DNA of 64,000 nt from CAVPWP01 sp963709395 (GTDB taxonomy: Bacteria > Pseudomonadota > Alphaproteobacteria > Rhodobacterales > Rhodobacteraceae): assembly GCA_963709395.1 (NCBI GenBank), contig CAVPWP010000019.1, forward strand, positions 1 to 64,000, written 5' to 3'. How positions within the stretch are numbered: the stretch's first letter is position 1; every line of letters starts with the position of its first letter. A model generated the notes under the pieces. That model worked only from the letters and a program-made list of their open reading frames with translations, ran no database searches and was not told where the DNA came from. The translations under genes were made by a program, and so were the position numbers. Positions 55,644 to 64,000 of the stretch are shown in pieces.

Positions 55644-56990
55644 ATGACGCGCAAGCTGTTTGGGACCGATGGCGTTCGCGGGACCGCGAACGTGCATCCG
55701 ATGACGGCCGAGATGGCCCTGCGCCTGGGCGCGGCCTCGGGGCGGTATTTCCGCAGCGACGGCTCGGCCGGCCACCGGGTGGTCATCGGCAAGGATACGC
55801 GGCTTTCTGGCTACATGCTCGAGAACGCCCTGACGGCGGGGCTGACGTCCACCGGGATGAACGTGCTTCTGCTTGGCCCGGTGCCGACACCGGCGGTCGG
55901 GATGCTGACCATCTCGATGCGCGCGGACGTGGGCATCATGATCTCGGCCAGCCACAACCCCGCCCATGACAACGGCATCAAGTTCTTCGGACCCGACGGG
56001 TTCAAGCTGTCGGACGAGGCCGAGGCCGAGATCGAGCAGCTGGTCGAGGAAGGGGTCGAGCCCGCGCAGGCCCGCAACATCGGCCGGGCCAAGCGCATCG
56101 ACGACGGCCGCTTCCGCTATGTCGAGCGGGTCAAGACGACCTTTCCGCAGGGATTGCGGCTGGACGGGCTGAAGGTCGTGGTCGACTGCGCCAATGGTGC
56201 CGCCTACCGCGTGGCCCCCGATGTCTTCTGGGAACTCGGGGCCGAAGTGATCCCGGTCGGCGTTTCGCCCAACGGCTTCAACATCAACGACAGTTGCGGC
56301 TCGACCCACCCGGCCACGGCGGCCGAGGCTGTGGTCGCGCATGGGGCCGACGTGGGCATCTGCCTCGATGGCGATGCCGATCGCGTCATCATCATCGACG
56401 AAACCGGCGCGGTGGCCGATGGCGACCAGATCATGGCGCTCTTCGCCGCAAGGATGGCCGAGCGCGAGTTGCTGGCCGGCGGCACGCTGGTGGCGACGGT
56501 CATGTCGAACCTGGGGCTGGAACGCTATCTCGACGCCCGCGGTCTCAAGCTGCATCGCACCGCCGTCGGCGACCGCTATGTGGTCGAGGCGATGCGCGCG
56601 AAGGGGTTCAACCTGGGCGGCGAACAATCCGGCCACATCGTGATGACCGACTACGCCACCACCGGTGACGGCCTGATCGCCGGTCTGCATTTCGTGGGCG
56701 AGATGGCCCGCACCGGGCAGCGGGCAAGCGCGCTGACCCGGAACTTCGAGCCCGTGCCGCAGCTTCTGCGCAACGTGCGCTACGGCTCCGGCACCGACCC
56801 GTTGTCCCTGGTCAGCGTGAAAGCCGTGATCGAGGCCGCCGAGGCCGAGCTTTCAGGGTGCGGCCGCCTACTGATCCGCAAGTCGGGGACCGAACCCCTG
56901 ATCCGCATCATGGCGGAATGCGAGGACGAGGCACTTCTGACACGCGTCGTCGAGGGGATCGCCGCCGAGGTCGAGACGACGGCGGCCTGA
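55644..56990 (+). CDS. glmM: Phosphoglucosamine mutase
   Basis: A 448-residue enzyme that converts glucosamine-6-phosphate to glucosamine-1-phosphate for cell wall precursor synthesis. Landmarks: RKLFGTDGVRGTANVHPMTA, the phosphoserine loop GIMISASHNPAHDNGIKFFG, the metal loop ICLDGDADRVIIID, the sugar loop LGGEQSGHI and the C-terminal phosphate site IRKSGTEPLIRIM. Complete, with the ATG at 55644. It is convergent with ilvC and separated from it by a terminator that acts on ilvC. Confidence 0.97.
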   Translation: MTRKLFGTDGVRGTANVHPMTAEMALRLGAASGRYFRSDGSAGHRVVIGKDTRLSGYMLENALTAGLTSTGMNVLLLGPVPTPAVGMLTISMRADVGIMISASHNPAHDNGIKFFGPDGFKLSDEAEAEIEQLVEEGVEPAQARNIGRAKRIDDGRFRYVERVKTTFPQGLRLDGLKVVVDCANGAAYRVAPDVFWELGAEVIPVGVSPNGFNINDSCGSTHPATAAEAVVAHGADVGICLDGDADRVIIIDETGAVADGDQIMALFAARMAERELLAGGTLVATVMSNLGLERYLDARGLKLHRTAVGDRYVVEAMRAKGFNLGGEQSGHIVMTDYATTGDGLIAGLHFVGEMARTGQRASALTRNFEPVPQLLRNVRYGSGTDPLSLVSVKAVIEAAEAELSGCGRLLIRKSGTEPLIRIMAECEDEALLTRVVEGIAAEVETTAA

Positions 56991-57015
56991 CGCCGCGCCG
57001 GGGCGCAGTCGCACG

Positions 57016-57042
57016 AAAAAGGGCGCCCCCGAAGGGACGCCC
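57016..57042 (-). terminator. Rho-independent terminator of ilvC
   Basis: On the minus strand, GGGCGTCCC, a TTCG tetraloop and GGGGCGCCC form a 9-bp stem (one G-T wobble), followed by TTTTT. It lies 22 bases past the ilvC stop. Confidence 0.85.
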
Positions 57043-57064
57043 CTGACCCCAGGGCCTTTCAGCT

Positions 57065-58088
57065 TCAGTTCTTGGCCTTGTCCACCATCTTGCCGGCCGA
57101 GATCCACGGCATCATGGCGCGCAGCTTTTCCCCGACCTGTTCGATCTGATGCTCGTCGTTGAGGCGGCGGGTCGCCTTGAACATCGGCTGGCCGACGGCG
57201 TTTTCCTGCATGAAGTCGCGCACGAACCGGCCGGTCTGGATGTCGGTCAGGACATCCTTCATCCGCTTCTTGGTCTCGTCATAGGGCAGGATGCGCGGGC
57301 CGCTGACGTACTCGCCGTACTCGGCGGTGTTCGAGATCGAGTAGTTCATGTTGGCGATGCCGCCTTCGTAGATCAGGTCCACGATCAGCTTCACCTCGTG
57401 CAGGCACTCGAAATAGGCCATCTCGGGCTCGTAGCCGGCTTCGACCAGCGTCTCGAAGCCCATGCGGATCAGTTCCACAAGGCCGCCGCAGAGAACCGCC
57501 TGTTCGCCGAAGAGGTCGGTTTCGCATTCCTGACGGAAGTTGGTTTCGATGATCCCCGAGCGACCGCCGCCGATGGCCGAGCAATAGGAAAGCCCGATCT
57601 CGAGCGCCTTGCCCGAGGCGTCGTTGTGCACCGCCACAAGGCAGGGCACGCCGCCGCCCTTGGTGTATTCGCTGCGCACCGTGTGGCCGGGGCCCTTCGG
57701 CGCCATCATGATGACGTCGACGCCGGGCTTCGGCTCGATCAGACCGAAGTGCACGTTGAGACCGTGGGCAAAGGCGATGGCCGCGCCTTCGCGCAGGTTG
57801 TCATGCACATGCTTGCGGTAGGTTTCGGCCTGAAGCTCGTCGGGCATGGTGAACATGATCAGGTCGCACCATGCGGCGGCCTCGGCGATGCCCATGACGG
57901 TCAGGCCCTCGGCCTCGGCCTTCTTTGCGCTGGGCGAGCCCTCGCGCAGGGCGACGACAAGGTTCTTGGCGCCCGAATCGCGCAGGTTGAGGGCGTGGGC
58001 GTGGCCCTGGCGAGCCGTAGCCCAGGATCGCCACCTTCTTGTCCTTGATGAGATTGATGTCGCAATCGCGGTCATAATAAACGCGCAT
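57065..58088 (-). CDS. ilvC: Ketol-acid reductoisomerase (one frameshift)
   Basis: A class I KARI of branched-chain amino acid synthesis that isomerises and reduces acetolactate with NADPH and Mg2+. It begins MRVYYDRDCDINLIKDKKVA and has ILGYGS; after an extra base near 58010 the frame continues QGHAHALNLRDSG, completing the NADP-binding loop. Metal-binding regions follow: ILRQ-type helix FRQECETDLFGEQAVLCGG and FECLHEVKLIVDLIYEGG. The joined length of about 340 residues is normal. The gene is divergent from two Lrp/AsnC regulators. Confidence 0.94.
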
Positions 58089-58173
58089 GTCGGATCTCCC
58101 TTTGTGTCCGAGGATCGAAGTATCGCGTTCTCACCGGCAGAGACGTTCTAAATTTGACATTTCAGCAATCAAT

Positions 58174-58189
58174 AGCGAAAAAGATCGCT
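58174..58189. promoter_or_regulatory. Inverted repeat in the ilvC-lrp divergent promoter region
   Basis: AGCGA and TCGCT flank six bases (AAAAGA) in an AT-rich stretch 27 bases before the first Lrp/AsnC gene. TACAAT directly after it could serve as a -10 box. Lrp-type proteins bind short imperfect palindromes in AT-rich DNA, so this is a candidate operator for the regulator itself or for ilvC. Confidence 0.35.
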
Positions 58190-58215
58190 ACAATAGTATT
58201 ATTTCCGGAAGAAAT

Positions 58216-58674
58216 ATGCAGATCGACGATCTCGACCGCCGCATCCTGCGCCACTACCAGGCGGACCCGGGCCAGTCGAACGCCGATCTGGCCGCGCGGG
58301 CGGGTGTCACCCTTGCGACCTGCTGGCGGCGGCTCGAACGGATGCGGGCGGGCGGGGTGATCCGGGGCGTCGAAGCGGCGATCGACTGGCGCAGGCTTGG
58401 CTGGGAGGTCGAGGTCAGCCTGCGCTTCACCCTCGACAAGACCGTCCCGCGCGCCTTCGACGAGTTCATCGCCGCCGCCCGCGAGGTGCCCGAGGTGATC
58501 GAGATCCAGACCTTCCTCGGCCAGGTCGATGTGCGGCTGAACGTCATTGCGCTCGACATGCCGCATTACCAGGAAATCTATCGCAGCCGGATCCTGATGC
58601 TGCCGCATATCTCGGATGTCGAGGCGCTGATGCATGTCGCGGTCATCAAGGACGAGGAGACATTGCCGCTGTGA
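58216..58674 (+). CDS. Lrp/AsnC-family regulator, first of a tandem pair
   Basis: A 152-residue feast/famine regulator. N-terminal helix-turn-helix: LDRRILRHYQADPGQSNADL, then AARAGVTLATCWRRLERMRA. C-terminal RAM (AsnC ligand) domain: EVIEIQTFLGQVDVRLNVIA and LPHISDVEALMHVAVIKDEE. It reads away from ilvC and overlaps a second regulator by four bases. Such proteins sense amino acids; control of branched-chain synthesis is plausible from position. Confidence 0.9.
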   Translation: MQIDDLDRRILRHYQADPGQSNADLAARAGVTLATCWRRLERMRAGGVIRGVEAAIDWRRLGWEVEVSLRFTLDKTVPRAFDEFIAAAREVPEVIEIQTFLGQVDVRLNVIALDMPHYQEIYRSRILMLPHISDVEALMHVAVIKDEETLPL

Positions 58675-59129
58675 TCGCGCTCGACCCCCTCGACCGGTTC
58701 ATCCTGCGCGCGCTGGCCGGCGACGGCGCGCGCAGTGCCGCGTCGATCGCGCGCGAGCGGCGCGTCGGGCAGTCGCTGGTGGCGCGGCGGATGCGGCGGC
58801 TTGAAGACTCGGGCGCGATCCGGGGCAAGCGGGTCCTGCTGGACCGCGAGGCGCTGGGCTTCGGGGTGACGGTCTTCCTTGGCGTGAAGCTGGCCGCCAA
58901 GGGGCGCGTCAGCCTCGAGGATTTCGAGCGCGCGGTCACGGCCATTCCCGAGGTGCAGACCGTGCAGCACGTTCTGGGGCTTTACGACTATCGCCTGCGC
59001 GTGGTTGCGCGCGACATCAGTGACTTCGAGCGCGTTCTGCGGCGGCGGATCATGACCCTGCCGGGGGTGGGGCAGGTCGACGCCAACGTGCTTCTGAGCG
59101 AAGAGAGGCGGCCGGGACCGATCGGGTAG
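58671..59129 (+). CDS. Lrp/AsnC-family regulator, second of a tandem pair
   Basis: A 152-residue paralogue of the protein encoded directly before it, starting at a GTG that overlaps that stop (GTGA). HTH: LDRFILRALAGDGARSAASI, then ARERRVGQSLVARRMRRLED. RAM domain: EVQTVQHVLGLYDYRLRVVA and LPGVGQVDANVLLSEERR. Lengths are identical. Coupled translation of two different Lrp proteins suggests that they form hetero-oligomers. Confidence 0.9.
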   Translation: MIALDPLDRFILRALAGDGARSAASIARERRVGQSLVARRMRRLEDSGAIRGKRVLLDREALGFGVTVFLGVKLAAKGRVSLEDFERAVTAIPEVQTVQHVLGLYDYRLRVVARDISDFERVLRRRIMTLPGVGQVDANVLLSEERRPGPIG

Positions 59130-59218
59130 GATCGAGGCGGCGGGCCTCTTGAATTGCCGGTCTCAGCCCCCAGATCGGGGACACTGATTTGCATTCAAAC
59201 GAATATAGGGGACGATCC

Positions 59219-59566
59219 ATGCCTGCCCGCCGCGACTTCATCCTTCTTGCGCTGTCCGCGACTCTCGCCACGCCGGCCCTTGCCCAGTTCACCGGACCCA
59301 GCGTCGAGGGAACCCCGACCAGTGTCGCCGATGCACAGAACGCCCGCACCGGCAGCTATGTCACGCTCGAGGGCAACATCGTCGCGCACCTGCGCGAGGA
59401 GTACTACAGTTTCGCCGATGACACCGGCGAGATCCGTGTCGAGATTCCGGGCGGCACGTTCGGTGGCCAGCAGGTCGGGCCGGACACCCGCGTGCGCCTC
59501 ATGGGCGAAGTCGATCGCGGTATTACCGGGCGCTATATCTGGGTGAAATCGCTGACCGTTCTCTGA
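59219..59566 (+). CDS. Exported OB-fold (YgiW/YdeI-type) protein
   Basis: A 115-residue periplasmic protein with a signal peptide ending ATPALA-Q and one bacterial OB-fold domain: SYVTLEGNIVAHLREEYYSF, DDTGEIRVEIPGGTF, VRLMGEVDRGITGRYIWVKS. The YgiW/YdeI group is linked to stress tolerance, and the ligand is unknown. The ATG at 59219 has AGGGGA upstream. Confidence 0.8.
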   Translation: MPARRDFILLALSATLATPALAQFTGPSVEGTPTSVADAQNARTGSYVTLEGNIVAHLREEYYSFADDTGEIRVEIPGGTFGGQQVGPDTRVRLMGEVDRGITGRYIWVKSLTVL

Positions 59567-59684
59567 TTGCGCAGCGCGTCGTTTCGGGGACCCGTCGCCG
59601 CCGTCCGAAGGGCGGCGAGACGAACGGACCTTTGCAAATCCTGTCCGGGCAGGGTAGCGGAAGGCAAACCGAAGGAGATCCCCA

Positions 59685-60813
59685 ATGACCGCGCTTCTGC
59701 CCGACATCGACCCTGACGGCCTGCTCGAGTTCTCGGTCGTCTTCACCGACCGTTCGCTCAACCACATGAGCGCCGCCTTCCAGAAGGTGATGCGCGACAT
59801 CTCGACCGTCCTGCGCGAGGTCTACGTCGCCGACGGCGTGGCGGTCGTCCCCGGCGGCGGCACCTATGCGATGGAGGCCGTGGCCCGCCAGCTGGCCACC
59901 GACGCCGACGTGATGGTCATTCGCAACGGCTGGTTCTCCTACCGCTGGAGCCAGATCTTCGAGGCGGGGCGCATGCCCGCCTCCGAGACCGTGATGATGG
60001 CGCGGCGGTCGGGCAACGATCCGCAGTCGCCCTTTGCGCCCGCGCCGGTCGATGAGGTCGTGGCCAAGATCCGCGAAACCTCGCCCGCCGTGGTCTTCGC
60101 CCCGCATGTCGAAACCTCGGCCGGGGTGATCCTGCCCGACGACTACATCGCGCAGGTGGCCGCCGCCGTGCACGAGGTGGGCGGGCTTTTCGTGCTCGAC
60201 TGCATCGCGTCGGGTTGCGTCTGGGTCGACATGAAGGCGCTGGGCGTCGATGTCGTGATCTCGGCGCCGCAGAAGGGCTGGTCATCGGCCCCCGCCGCGG
60301 GCCTCGTGATGCTGTCGGAGGCCGCGGTCGCGCGGGTGAAGGAAACCAAATCGACCTCCTTCGCGATCGACCTGGGCAAGTGGCTGTCGATCATGGAAGC
60401 CTACGAGAACGGCGGCCACGCCTATCACGCCACCATGCCGACCGACGCGCTGCGCCAGTTCCGCGACGCGATGTTCGAGGCCAAGGCGCACGGGTTCTCG
60501 CGCCTGAAGGATGCGCAGTGGGAGCAGGGCGAACGTGTGCGCGCGCTGCTGGGCAAGCACGGCATCCGGTCGGTCGCCGCCGAGGGCTATGGCGCGCCGG
60601 GGGTGGTGGTCAGCTATACCGACGATCCCGAGATCCAGACCGGCCGCGCCTTCGCCGCCCATGGCATGCAGATCGCGGCCGGCGTTCCGCTGATGGTCGG
60701 CGAGGGCGATGATTTCCGCACCTTCCGTCTGGGTCTTTTCGGCATCGACAAGCTGAAGGATGTGTCGGGCAGCGTCGGGCGGCTGGAAGGCGGTGCTCGA
60801 TCAGGTGCTCTGA
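59685..60813 (+). CDS. Class V (PLP-dependent) aminotransferase (one frameshift at the end)
   Basis: An about 375-residue fold-type I aminotransferase. The cofactor-binding stretches are VVPGGGTYAMEAVARQLATD, VFAPHVETSAGVILPDDYI, FVLDCIASGCVWVDMKALG, and the PLP lysine in VVISAPQKGWSSAPAAGLVM. Relatives act on alanine, serine or glyoxylate, and the substrate is not certain. An extra G near 60789 moves the frame just before the natural end; corrected, it reads RLEAVLDQVL and stops at 60811-60813. The end overlaps the convergent monooxygenase gene by 13 bases. Confidence 0.87.
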
Positions 60814-62009
60814 GCCCGGCCCAGCCCGGCCTGCATGACGGCGCGGCGCAGCGGCGCCACGTCGTGGACCACGCGCAGACCGCCCAGGCGCAGCGCCTGA
60901 AGCGGCGCGCCGCCCGACCGGCAGACGCGGTTGAAGAGGTCGATCACCCGGGCGCGGACATGGATGTCGGTGGCCCGCGCCTTTTCATAGGCCGCCAGCA
61001 TCGCCGGCGTCCCCAGCGTCTGTGGCGCATCGGCGGCCAGCCGCACAAGTGCCGCCACATCGTGCAGCGATGTGTTCAGGCCCTGTGCCCCGATGGGGGG
61101 CAGGACATGAGCGGCCTCGGCCACCAGCGCCGTCCGTTCGGCGGTCAGTCGTTCGGCCACCTGCGTGACGACCGGCCAGATCCGCACGGGGCTGGCCAGG
61201 TCAAGCTGGCCCAGGATGCCGCAGCTGCGTTCGGTGGCCAGCCGCGCCAGGCTGCGCGCATCCAACGCCGCCAGTTCGACGGCGCGTGGTCCGCGCTCCA
61301 TCCATACAACGGCAGAGGCCGGGCCGCCCTTGTGATCGGGCAGCGGGACCAGGACGAAGGCGCCCCCCTCGTTGTAAAGCTCGGTCGAGGTGCTGTCGTG
61401 AGGGTGGGGATGGGTCACGGCGAAGGCCAGCGCCTTCTGCCCGTAGCGCGTGACATCGACGCCGATTCCGGCGGCCTCGCGCACCGGTGACGCGCGGCCA
61501 TCGGCCCCGACGACCAGACGCGCGTCGATCCGGCTGCCGTCCGTCAGCCGGACGATCGCGCCGCTTTCACGCGTCAGCATTGATGAAAACCCGGTGCCGA
61601 TGCGCAGATCAACGTTCGGGAAATCGGCAAGGCGGTCCACCAGCACCTTGCGCGTCAGCCAGTTGGGCAGGTTCCAGCCGAACGGGCCGTCGGTCACATC
61701 CTCGGCCCGGAAGGCGCGTTCGTCGCGGATCTCGGGTGGCCAGCCGGTGGTGTCCACGACCCGCAGCGTGTCGAGCCGCGCCGCATGAGGCGCCAGCGCG
61801 TCCCAGAGGCCCGCATTCTGGAAAAGCGCGATGGCAGGGGCGAGGAACGCGGTCGAGCGCAGGTCGGACCCGTCGGCTTCGGCATCGGCGGACGGCGGAG
61901 CGGGGTCGGCGAGCATGACCGAAAACCCCTGCTGCGCGAAGGCGGCGGCGGCGGTCAGCCCGGCGATGCCGCCACCCGAGATCAGGATATCGGTGCGCGT
62001 TCTGGTCAT
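60801..62009 (-). CDS. UbiH/UbiF/COQ6-family FAD-dependent monooxygenase
   Basis: A 402-residue flavoprotein hydroxylase, probably of the ubiquinone pathway. FAD-binding GGGIAGLTAAAAFAQQG at the N-terminus, the NAD(P)H-associated motif LVVGADGRASPVREAAGIGV, and the third motif LVAEAAHVLPPIGAQGLNTS, in which Glu-Ala replaces the more usual Gly-Asp before AAH. Such family members are common in alphaproteobacteria. Which ring position it hydroxylates cannot be told from this sequence. Confidence 0.88.
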   Translation of the reverse strand: MTRTRTDILISGGGIAGLTAAAAFAQQGFSVMLADPAPPSADAEADGSDLRSTAFLAPAIALFQNAGLWDALAPHAARLDTLRVVDTTGWPPEIRDERAFRAEDVTDGPFGWNLPNWLTRKVLVDRLADFPNVDLRIGTGFSSMLTRESGAIVRLTDGSRIDARLVVGADGRASPVREAAGIGVDVTRYGQKALAFAVTHPHPHDSTSTELYNEGGAFVLVPLPDHKGGPASAVVWMERGPRAVELAALDARSLARLATERSCGILGQLDLASPVRIWPVVTQVAERLTAERTALVAEAAHVLPPIGAQGLNTSLHDVAALVRLAADAPQTLGTPAMLAAYEKARATDIHVRARVIDLFNRVCRSGGAPLQALRLGGLRVVHDVAPLRRAVMQAGLGRAQST

Positions 62010-62057
62010 GGCCTCACTCTAGGACGCGGGAACGCGACGCTCCAGCGCCAAAGCGTC

Positions 62058-62309
62058 TCAGCCCCAGGTGATCGCCAGAAGGACCATGAAGATCAACGGC
62101 ACCATGGCGAGCGCGGGAATGAAGAGGCCCGGAAGGCCGAAGGTCAGGATCGCGATGCCCCAGAGGCTGAGGACAAGGGCGATGCCGTAGTAGAGGTTCT
62201 CCTCGCCGTTTTCGACCGTGTCCCGGGCGATCCAGCCGAAGACCGGGACCATGTAGAAAAGCCGCACCCAAAGCGGCGGGCGGGCGGGTATAGCGGTGGC
62301 AACTGCCAT
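62058..62309 (-). CDS. Small membrane protein of unknown function
   Basis: An 83-residue protein with three hydrophobic stretches: LWVRLFYMVPVFGWIARD, LYYGIALVLSLWGIAILTFG and FIPALAMVPLIFMVLLAIT. The loop RDTVENGEENLYY is charged and likely cytoplasmic. I recognise no named family, but the hydrophobic pattern and start codon context make it a real gene. It lies between the monooxygenase and the HAD gene, all on the minus strand. Confidence 0.7.
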   Translation of the reverse strand: MAVATAIPARPPLWVRLFYMVPVFGWIARDTVENGEENLYYGIALVLSLWGIAILTFGLPGLFIPALAMVPLIFMVLLAITWG

Positions 62310-62381
62310 GATGTCATCTCCTGTTCGATGGAGGACATCTATGTTCGAATGCTAGGATTTCAGCGGCGATGGGCCGGATAA

Positions 62382-63029
62382 TCAGCGTCGAAGCTGCGAC
62401 AGAAAGTCCGCAAGGTCGGCGGTGTGGTGGTGGATATGGGGCGCGTCATGGGGATCTGGGGCGACGAGCACACAGCGCATGCCCATCGCGTGCGGCGCCT
62501 CGAGGTTGCGCACGTCGTCCTCGAACATCGCCGCGGTGGCCGGCACGATGCCGTCCTGCGCAAAGACCCTCTCGAAGGCGGCGCGTTCGGGTTTGGGGCG
62601 GAAGCCCGCGTGCTCGACCCCGTAGACGGCGTCGAAGAGGTTCGACAGCCCGCGCGCGGCCAGCACCCGTTCGGCATAGGGCGCGCTGCCGTTGGTATAG
62701 ACGATGCGGCGACCCGGCAGGGCGGATATGGCCCCGGCCAGCGCGGGATCGGTCTGAAGCGCGTCGAGCGAGATCTCGTGCACATGGGTGAGGTAGGGGC
62801 CGGGGTCGACGCCGTGTTCGTCCATCAGCCCGGCCAGTGTGGTGCCATAGGTGCGCCAGTAGTGCCGCCGCAGGCGGTCGGCCTCGGCCCGGTCGACGCC
62901 AAGCGCGTCCATCACCCAGTCGGTCATGCGGACCTCGATCTGGTCGAAAAGCCGCGCCTCGGGCGGGTAGAGCGTGTTGTCGAGGTCGAAGACCCACGCC
63001 GTGACATGTGAGAATCGGTCGGCCACCAT
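62382..63029 (-). CDS. HAD-family pyrimidine 5'-nucleotidase-like phosphatase
   Basis: A 215-residue HAD hydrolase. The nucleophile motif is VFDLDNTLYPPEARLFDQIE, with catalytic aspartates in DLDNT. Motif II is RRIVYTNGSAPYAERVLAA, motif III Lys is in GFRPKPERAAFERV and motif IV is AAMFEDDVRNLEAPHAMGM. The NTLYP form is typical of the pyrimidine 5'-nucleotidase (SDT1-like) subgroup. It is divergent from the GntR gene, with 100 bases between. Confidence 0.88.
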   Translation of the reverse strand: MVADRFSHVTAWVFDLDNTLYPPEARLFDQIEVRMTDWVMDALGVDRAEADRLRRHYWRTYGTTLAGLMDEHGVDPGPYLTHVHEISLDALQTDPALAGAISALPGRRIVYTNGSAPYAERVLAARGLSNLFDAVYGVEHAGFRPKPERAAFERVFAQDGIVPATAAMFEDDVRNLEAPHAMGMRCVLVAPDPHDAPHIHHHTADLADFLSQLRR

Positions 63030-63129
63030 GGGGTCAGAGGTAGGTCGCTGGCCGTCCCGCGGCAATGGGCGGTTGCCTCTGCAGCCCGAGCGATTACCCT
63101 TCACAAAGGTTTTCTGCCGGAGTGCGTCA

Positions 63130-63783
63130 ATGACCGACCTCAAGTCCACACAGCGCGATGCCTATGCGCTGATCCTGCACGCCATCGACATCGGCACCTA
63201 CCGTCCCGGCGACCGGCTGGTGGAAAGCGAACTGGCCGAGCGGTTCGGCGTGTCGCGCACCCCGATCCGCGAGGCGCTTCAGCGGCTGGAGACGCAATCG
63301 CTTCTGGCGCGCGATGGACGCAGCCTGATCGTGGCCTCGCTCGACCACAACCAGATGGCCGAGCTTTACGTCGTGAGGCGCGAGCTCGAGGGGCTGGCGG
63401 CACGGCTGGCGGCCAAGCACGCGACCGACGAAGAGGTGCGGGTGCTCAACAAGATGGTGGAAGAAGACGCGGCGCTTGTCGACAACCCCGCTGCACTCGC
63501 CCGGGCCAACCGGCGGTTTCACCGGCAGGTCCATCTGGCCTCGCACAACCGCTACCTCGTGCAGCAGCTCGACCTTGTGTACCGCTCGATGGCGCTGATG
63601 GCGACGACCACACTAGCGGCGGCGGGCCGCGGGGCCATAGCGCTGGACGAACACCGCCGGATCGTCGAGGCGATTGCGGCGAGCGATGGCGAAGCCGCCT
63701 ATCGCGCGCTGAAGGACCACATCTCGAACGCCTTCGAGACCCGTCTGCGCAGCGACGCCGAGGCGGCCGAACGCGCGGACTAG
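63130..63783 (+). CDS. GntR/FadR-family transcriptional regulator
   Basis: A 217-residue regulator with an N-terminal winged helix (ILHAIDIGTYRPGDRLVESE, then RFGVSRTPIREALQRLE) and a C-terminal FCD helical domain (LYVVRRELEGLAARLAAKHA, then RFHRQVHLASHNRYL and DEHRRIVEAI with metal-ligand histidines). Different protein from the sugar-operon regulator. Neighbours give no clear target. The last bases overlap the convergent glycosyltransferase gene by four. Confidence 0.9.
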   Translation: MTDLKSTQRDAYALILHAIDIGTYRPGDRLVESELAERFGVSRTPIREALQRLETQSLLARDGRSLIVASLDHNQMAELYVVRRELEGLAARLAAKHATDEEVRVLNKMVEEDAALVDNPAALARANRRFHRQVHLASHNRYLVQQLDLVYRSMALMATTTLAAAGRGAIALDEHRRIVEAIAASDGEAAYRALKDHISNAFETRLRSDAEAAERAD

Positions 63784-64000
63784 GCCACCGGAGCGGCGTC
63801 GCGGGCGGCGTCCCCCGTCTTGCCTGCGTCCGCGTCGAGGCCGTGCGCCGTCTTGTCCCAGAAGAACGGGCGCGCGATCAGTTCGGCCAAGGCCTTGTAC
63901 GAAGCGACGGCCCCAAGCGGCCAGTAGAAGTGCAGGGTCGGAACCCAGGGGATGAGCCAGCGGTGCTTCGGCCCGGACACGGCGGCGCAGCCGATCGCGA
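63780..64000 (-). CDS. C-terminal end of a family 2 glycosyltransferase (partial)
   Basis: The last 73 or so codons of a gene that runs past the right edge. The readable part is AIGCAAVSGPKHRWLIPWVP, then THFYW-like LHFYWPLGAVASYKALAELI and ARPFFWDKTAHGL, followed by a short Ala/Asp tail. This ending is typical of membrane-bound GT2 enzymes with a cellulose-synthase-like C-terminus. Too little is present to name the product. Confidence 0.7.
   Translation of the reverse strand, partial: AIGCAAVSGPKHRWLIPWVPTLHFYWPLGAVASYKALAELIARPFFWDKTAHGLDADAGKTGDAARDAAPVA

Noticed and set aside
24043..60813. Wave of pseudogenes in core metabolism (purD, glyS, ilvC, gor, sdaA, xseA, degP)
   Set aside because: All breaks are single-base insertions with both halves fully conserved, so sequence error is far more likely than gene loss.

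Overview
The window is a high-GC stretch of an alphaproteobacterial chromosome, almost certainly from the Rhodobacterales (Roseobacter/Rhodobacter group). Supporting signs are the gene groupings (glpX-recJ, purA-DUF2842, rpiA-gor-hflK-hflC-DUF2065-degP, glyQ-DUF6446-glyS-ppdK-like), an alphaproteobacterial SAM-II riboswitch before metZ, and a LexA box of the GTTC-N7-GTTC type known from Rhodobacter.

Left part (1-16.9 kb), accessory. A giant exported DUF11/SdrD_B surface protein runs off the left edge on the minus strand. A stretch of gene fragments follows (an MDR oxidoreductase piece and the TPR tail of a cyclase-like protein). Then comes a tightly packed plus-strand operon: a GntR regulator with its own promoter-operator, a Zn dehydrogenase, a complete sugar ABC importer (ATPase, permease, Tat-exported binding protein), an NTF2-like protein, an SMP-30 lactonase, a 2-hydroxyacid dehydrogenase, an SDR, and an FAH-family hydrolase cut off after about 55 residues. 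This looks like a non-phosphorylating deoxy-sugar or sugar-acid pathway that has lost its last enzyme and shows no dehydratase. A small coupled protein and a tyrosine integrase follow, and the integrase gene ends inside a tRNA-Glu gene. I infer that everything to the left of the tRNA is, or was, an integrated island whose far end lies outside the window.

Right part (16.9-64 kb), mostly core genome. It holds recJ, glpX, purA, a very acidic conserved protein, thiamine pyrophosphokinase, an EamA transporter, sdaA, rpiA, gor, hflKC, degP, a dnaE2 remnant behind a LexA box, a sulfotransferase, a ferredoxin, an FG-GAP lipoprotein, purD, xseA, a small secreted protein with a 142-bp tandem duplication of its 5' end, ftsY, yciB, metZ under a SAM-II riboswitch, a glutamine amidotransferase, folE2, a TrkH-type K+ transporter, a protease-like protein with no active site, glyQ/glyS, a PPDK-like enzyme, a SleB-type hydrolase, glmM, ilvC, two Lrp/AsnC regulators, an OB-fold protein, a class V aminotransferase, a UbiH-like monooxygenase, a HAD phosphatase, a second GntR regulator and the end of a glycosyltransferase.

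Quality warning. Ten otherwise healthy genes carry eleven apparent single-base insertions and none shows a deletion. The simplest reading is systematic insertion error in the sequence, not gene decay. I annotate these as full-length genes with the break marked.
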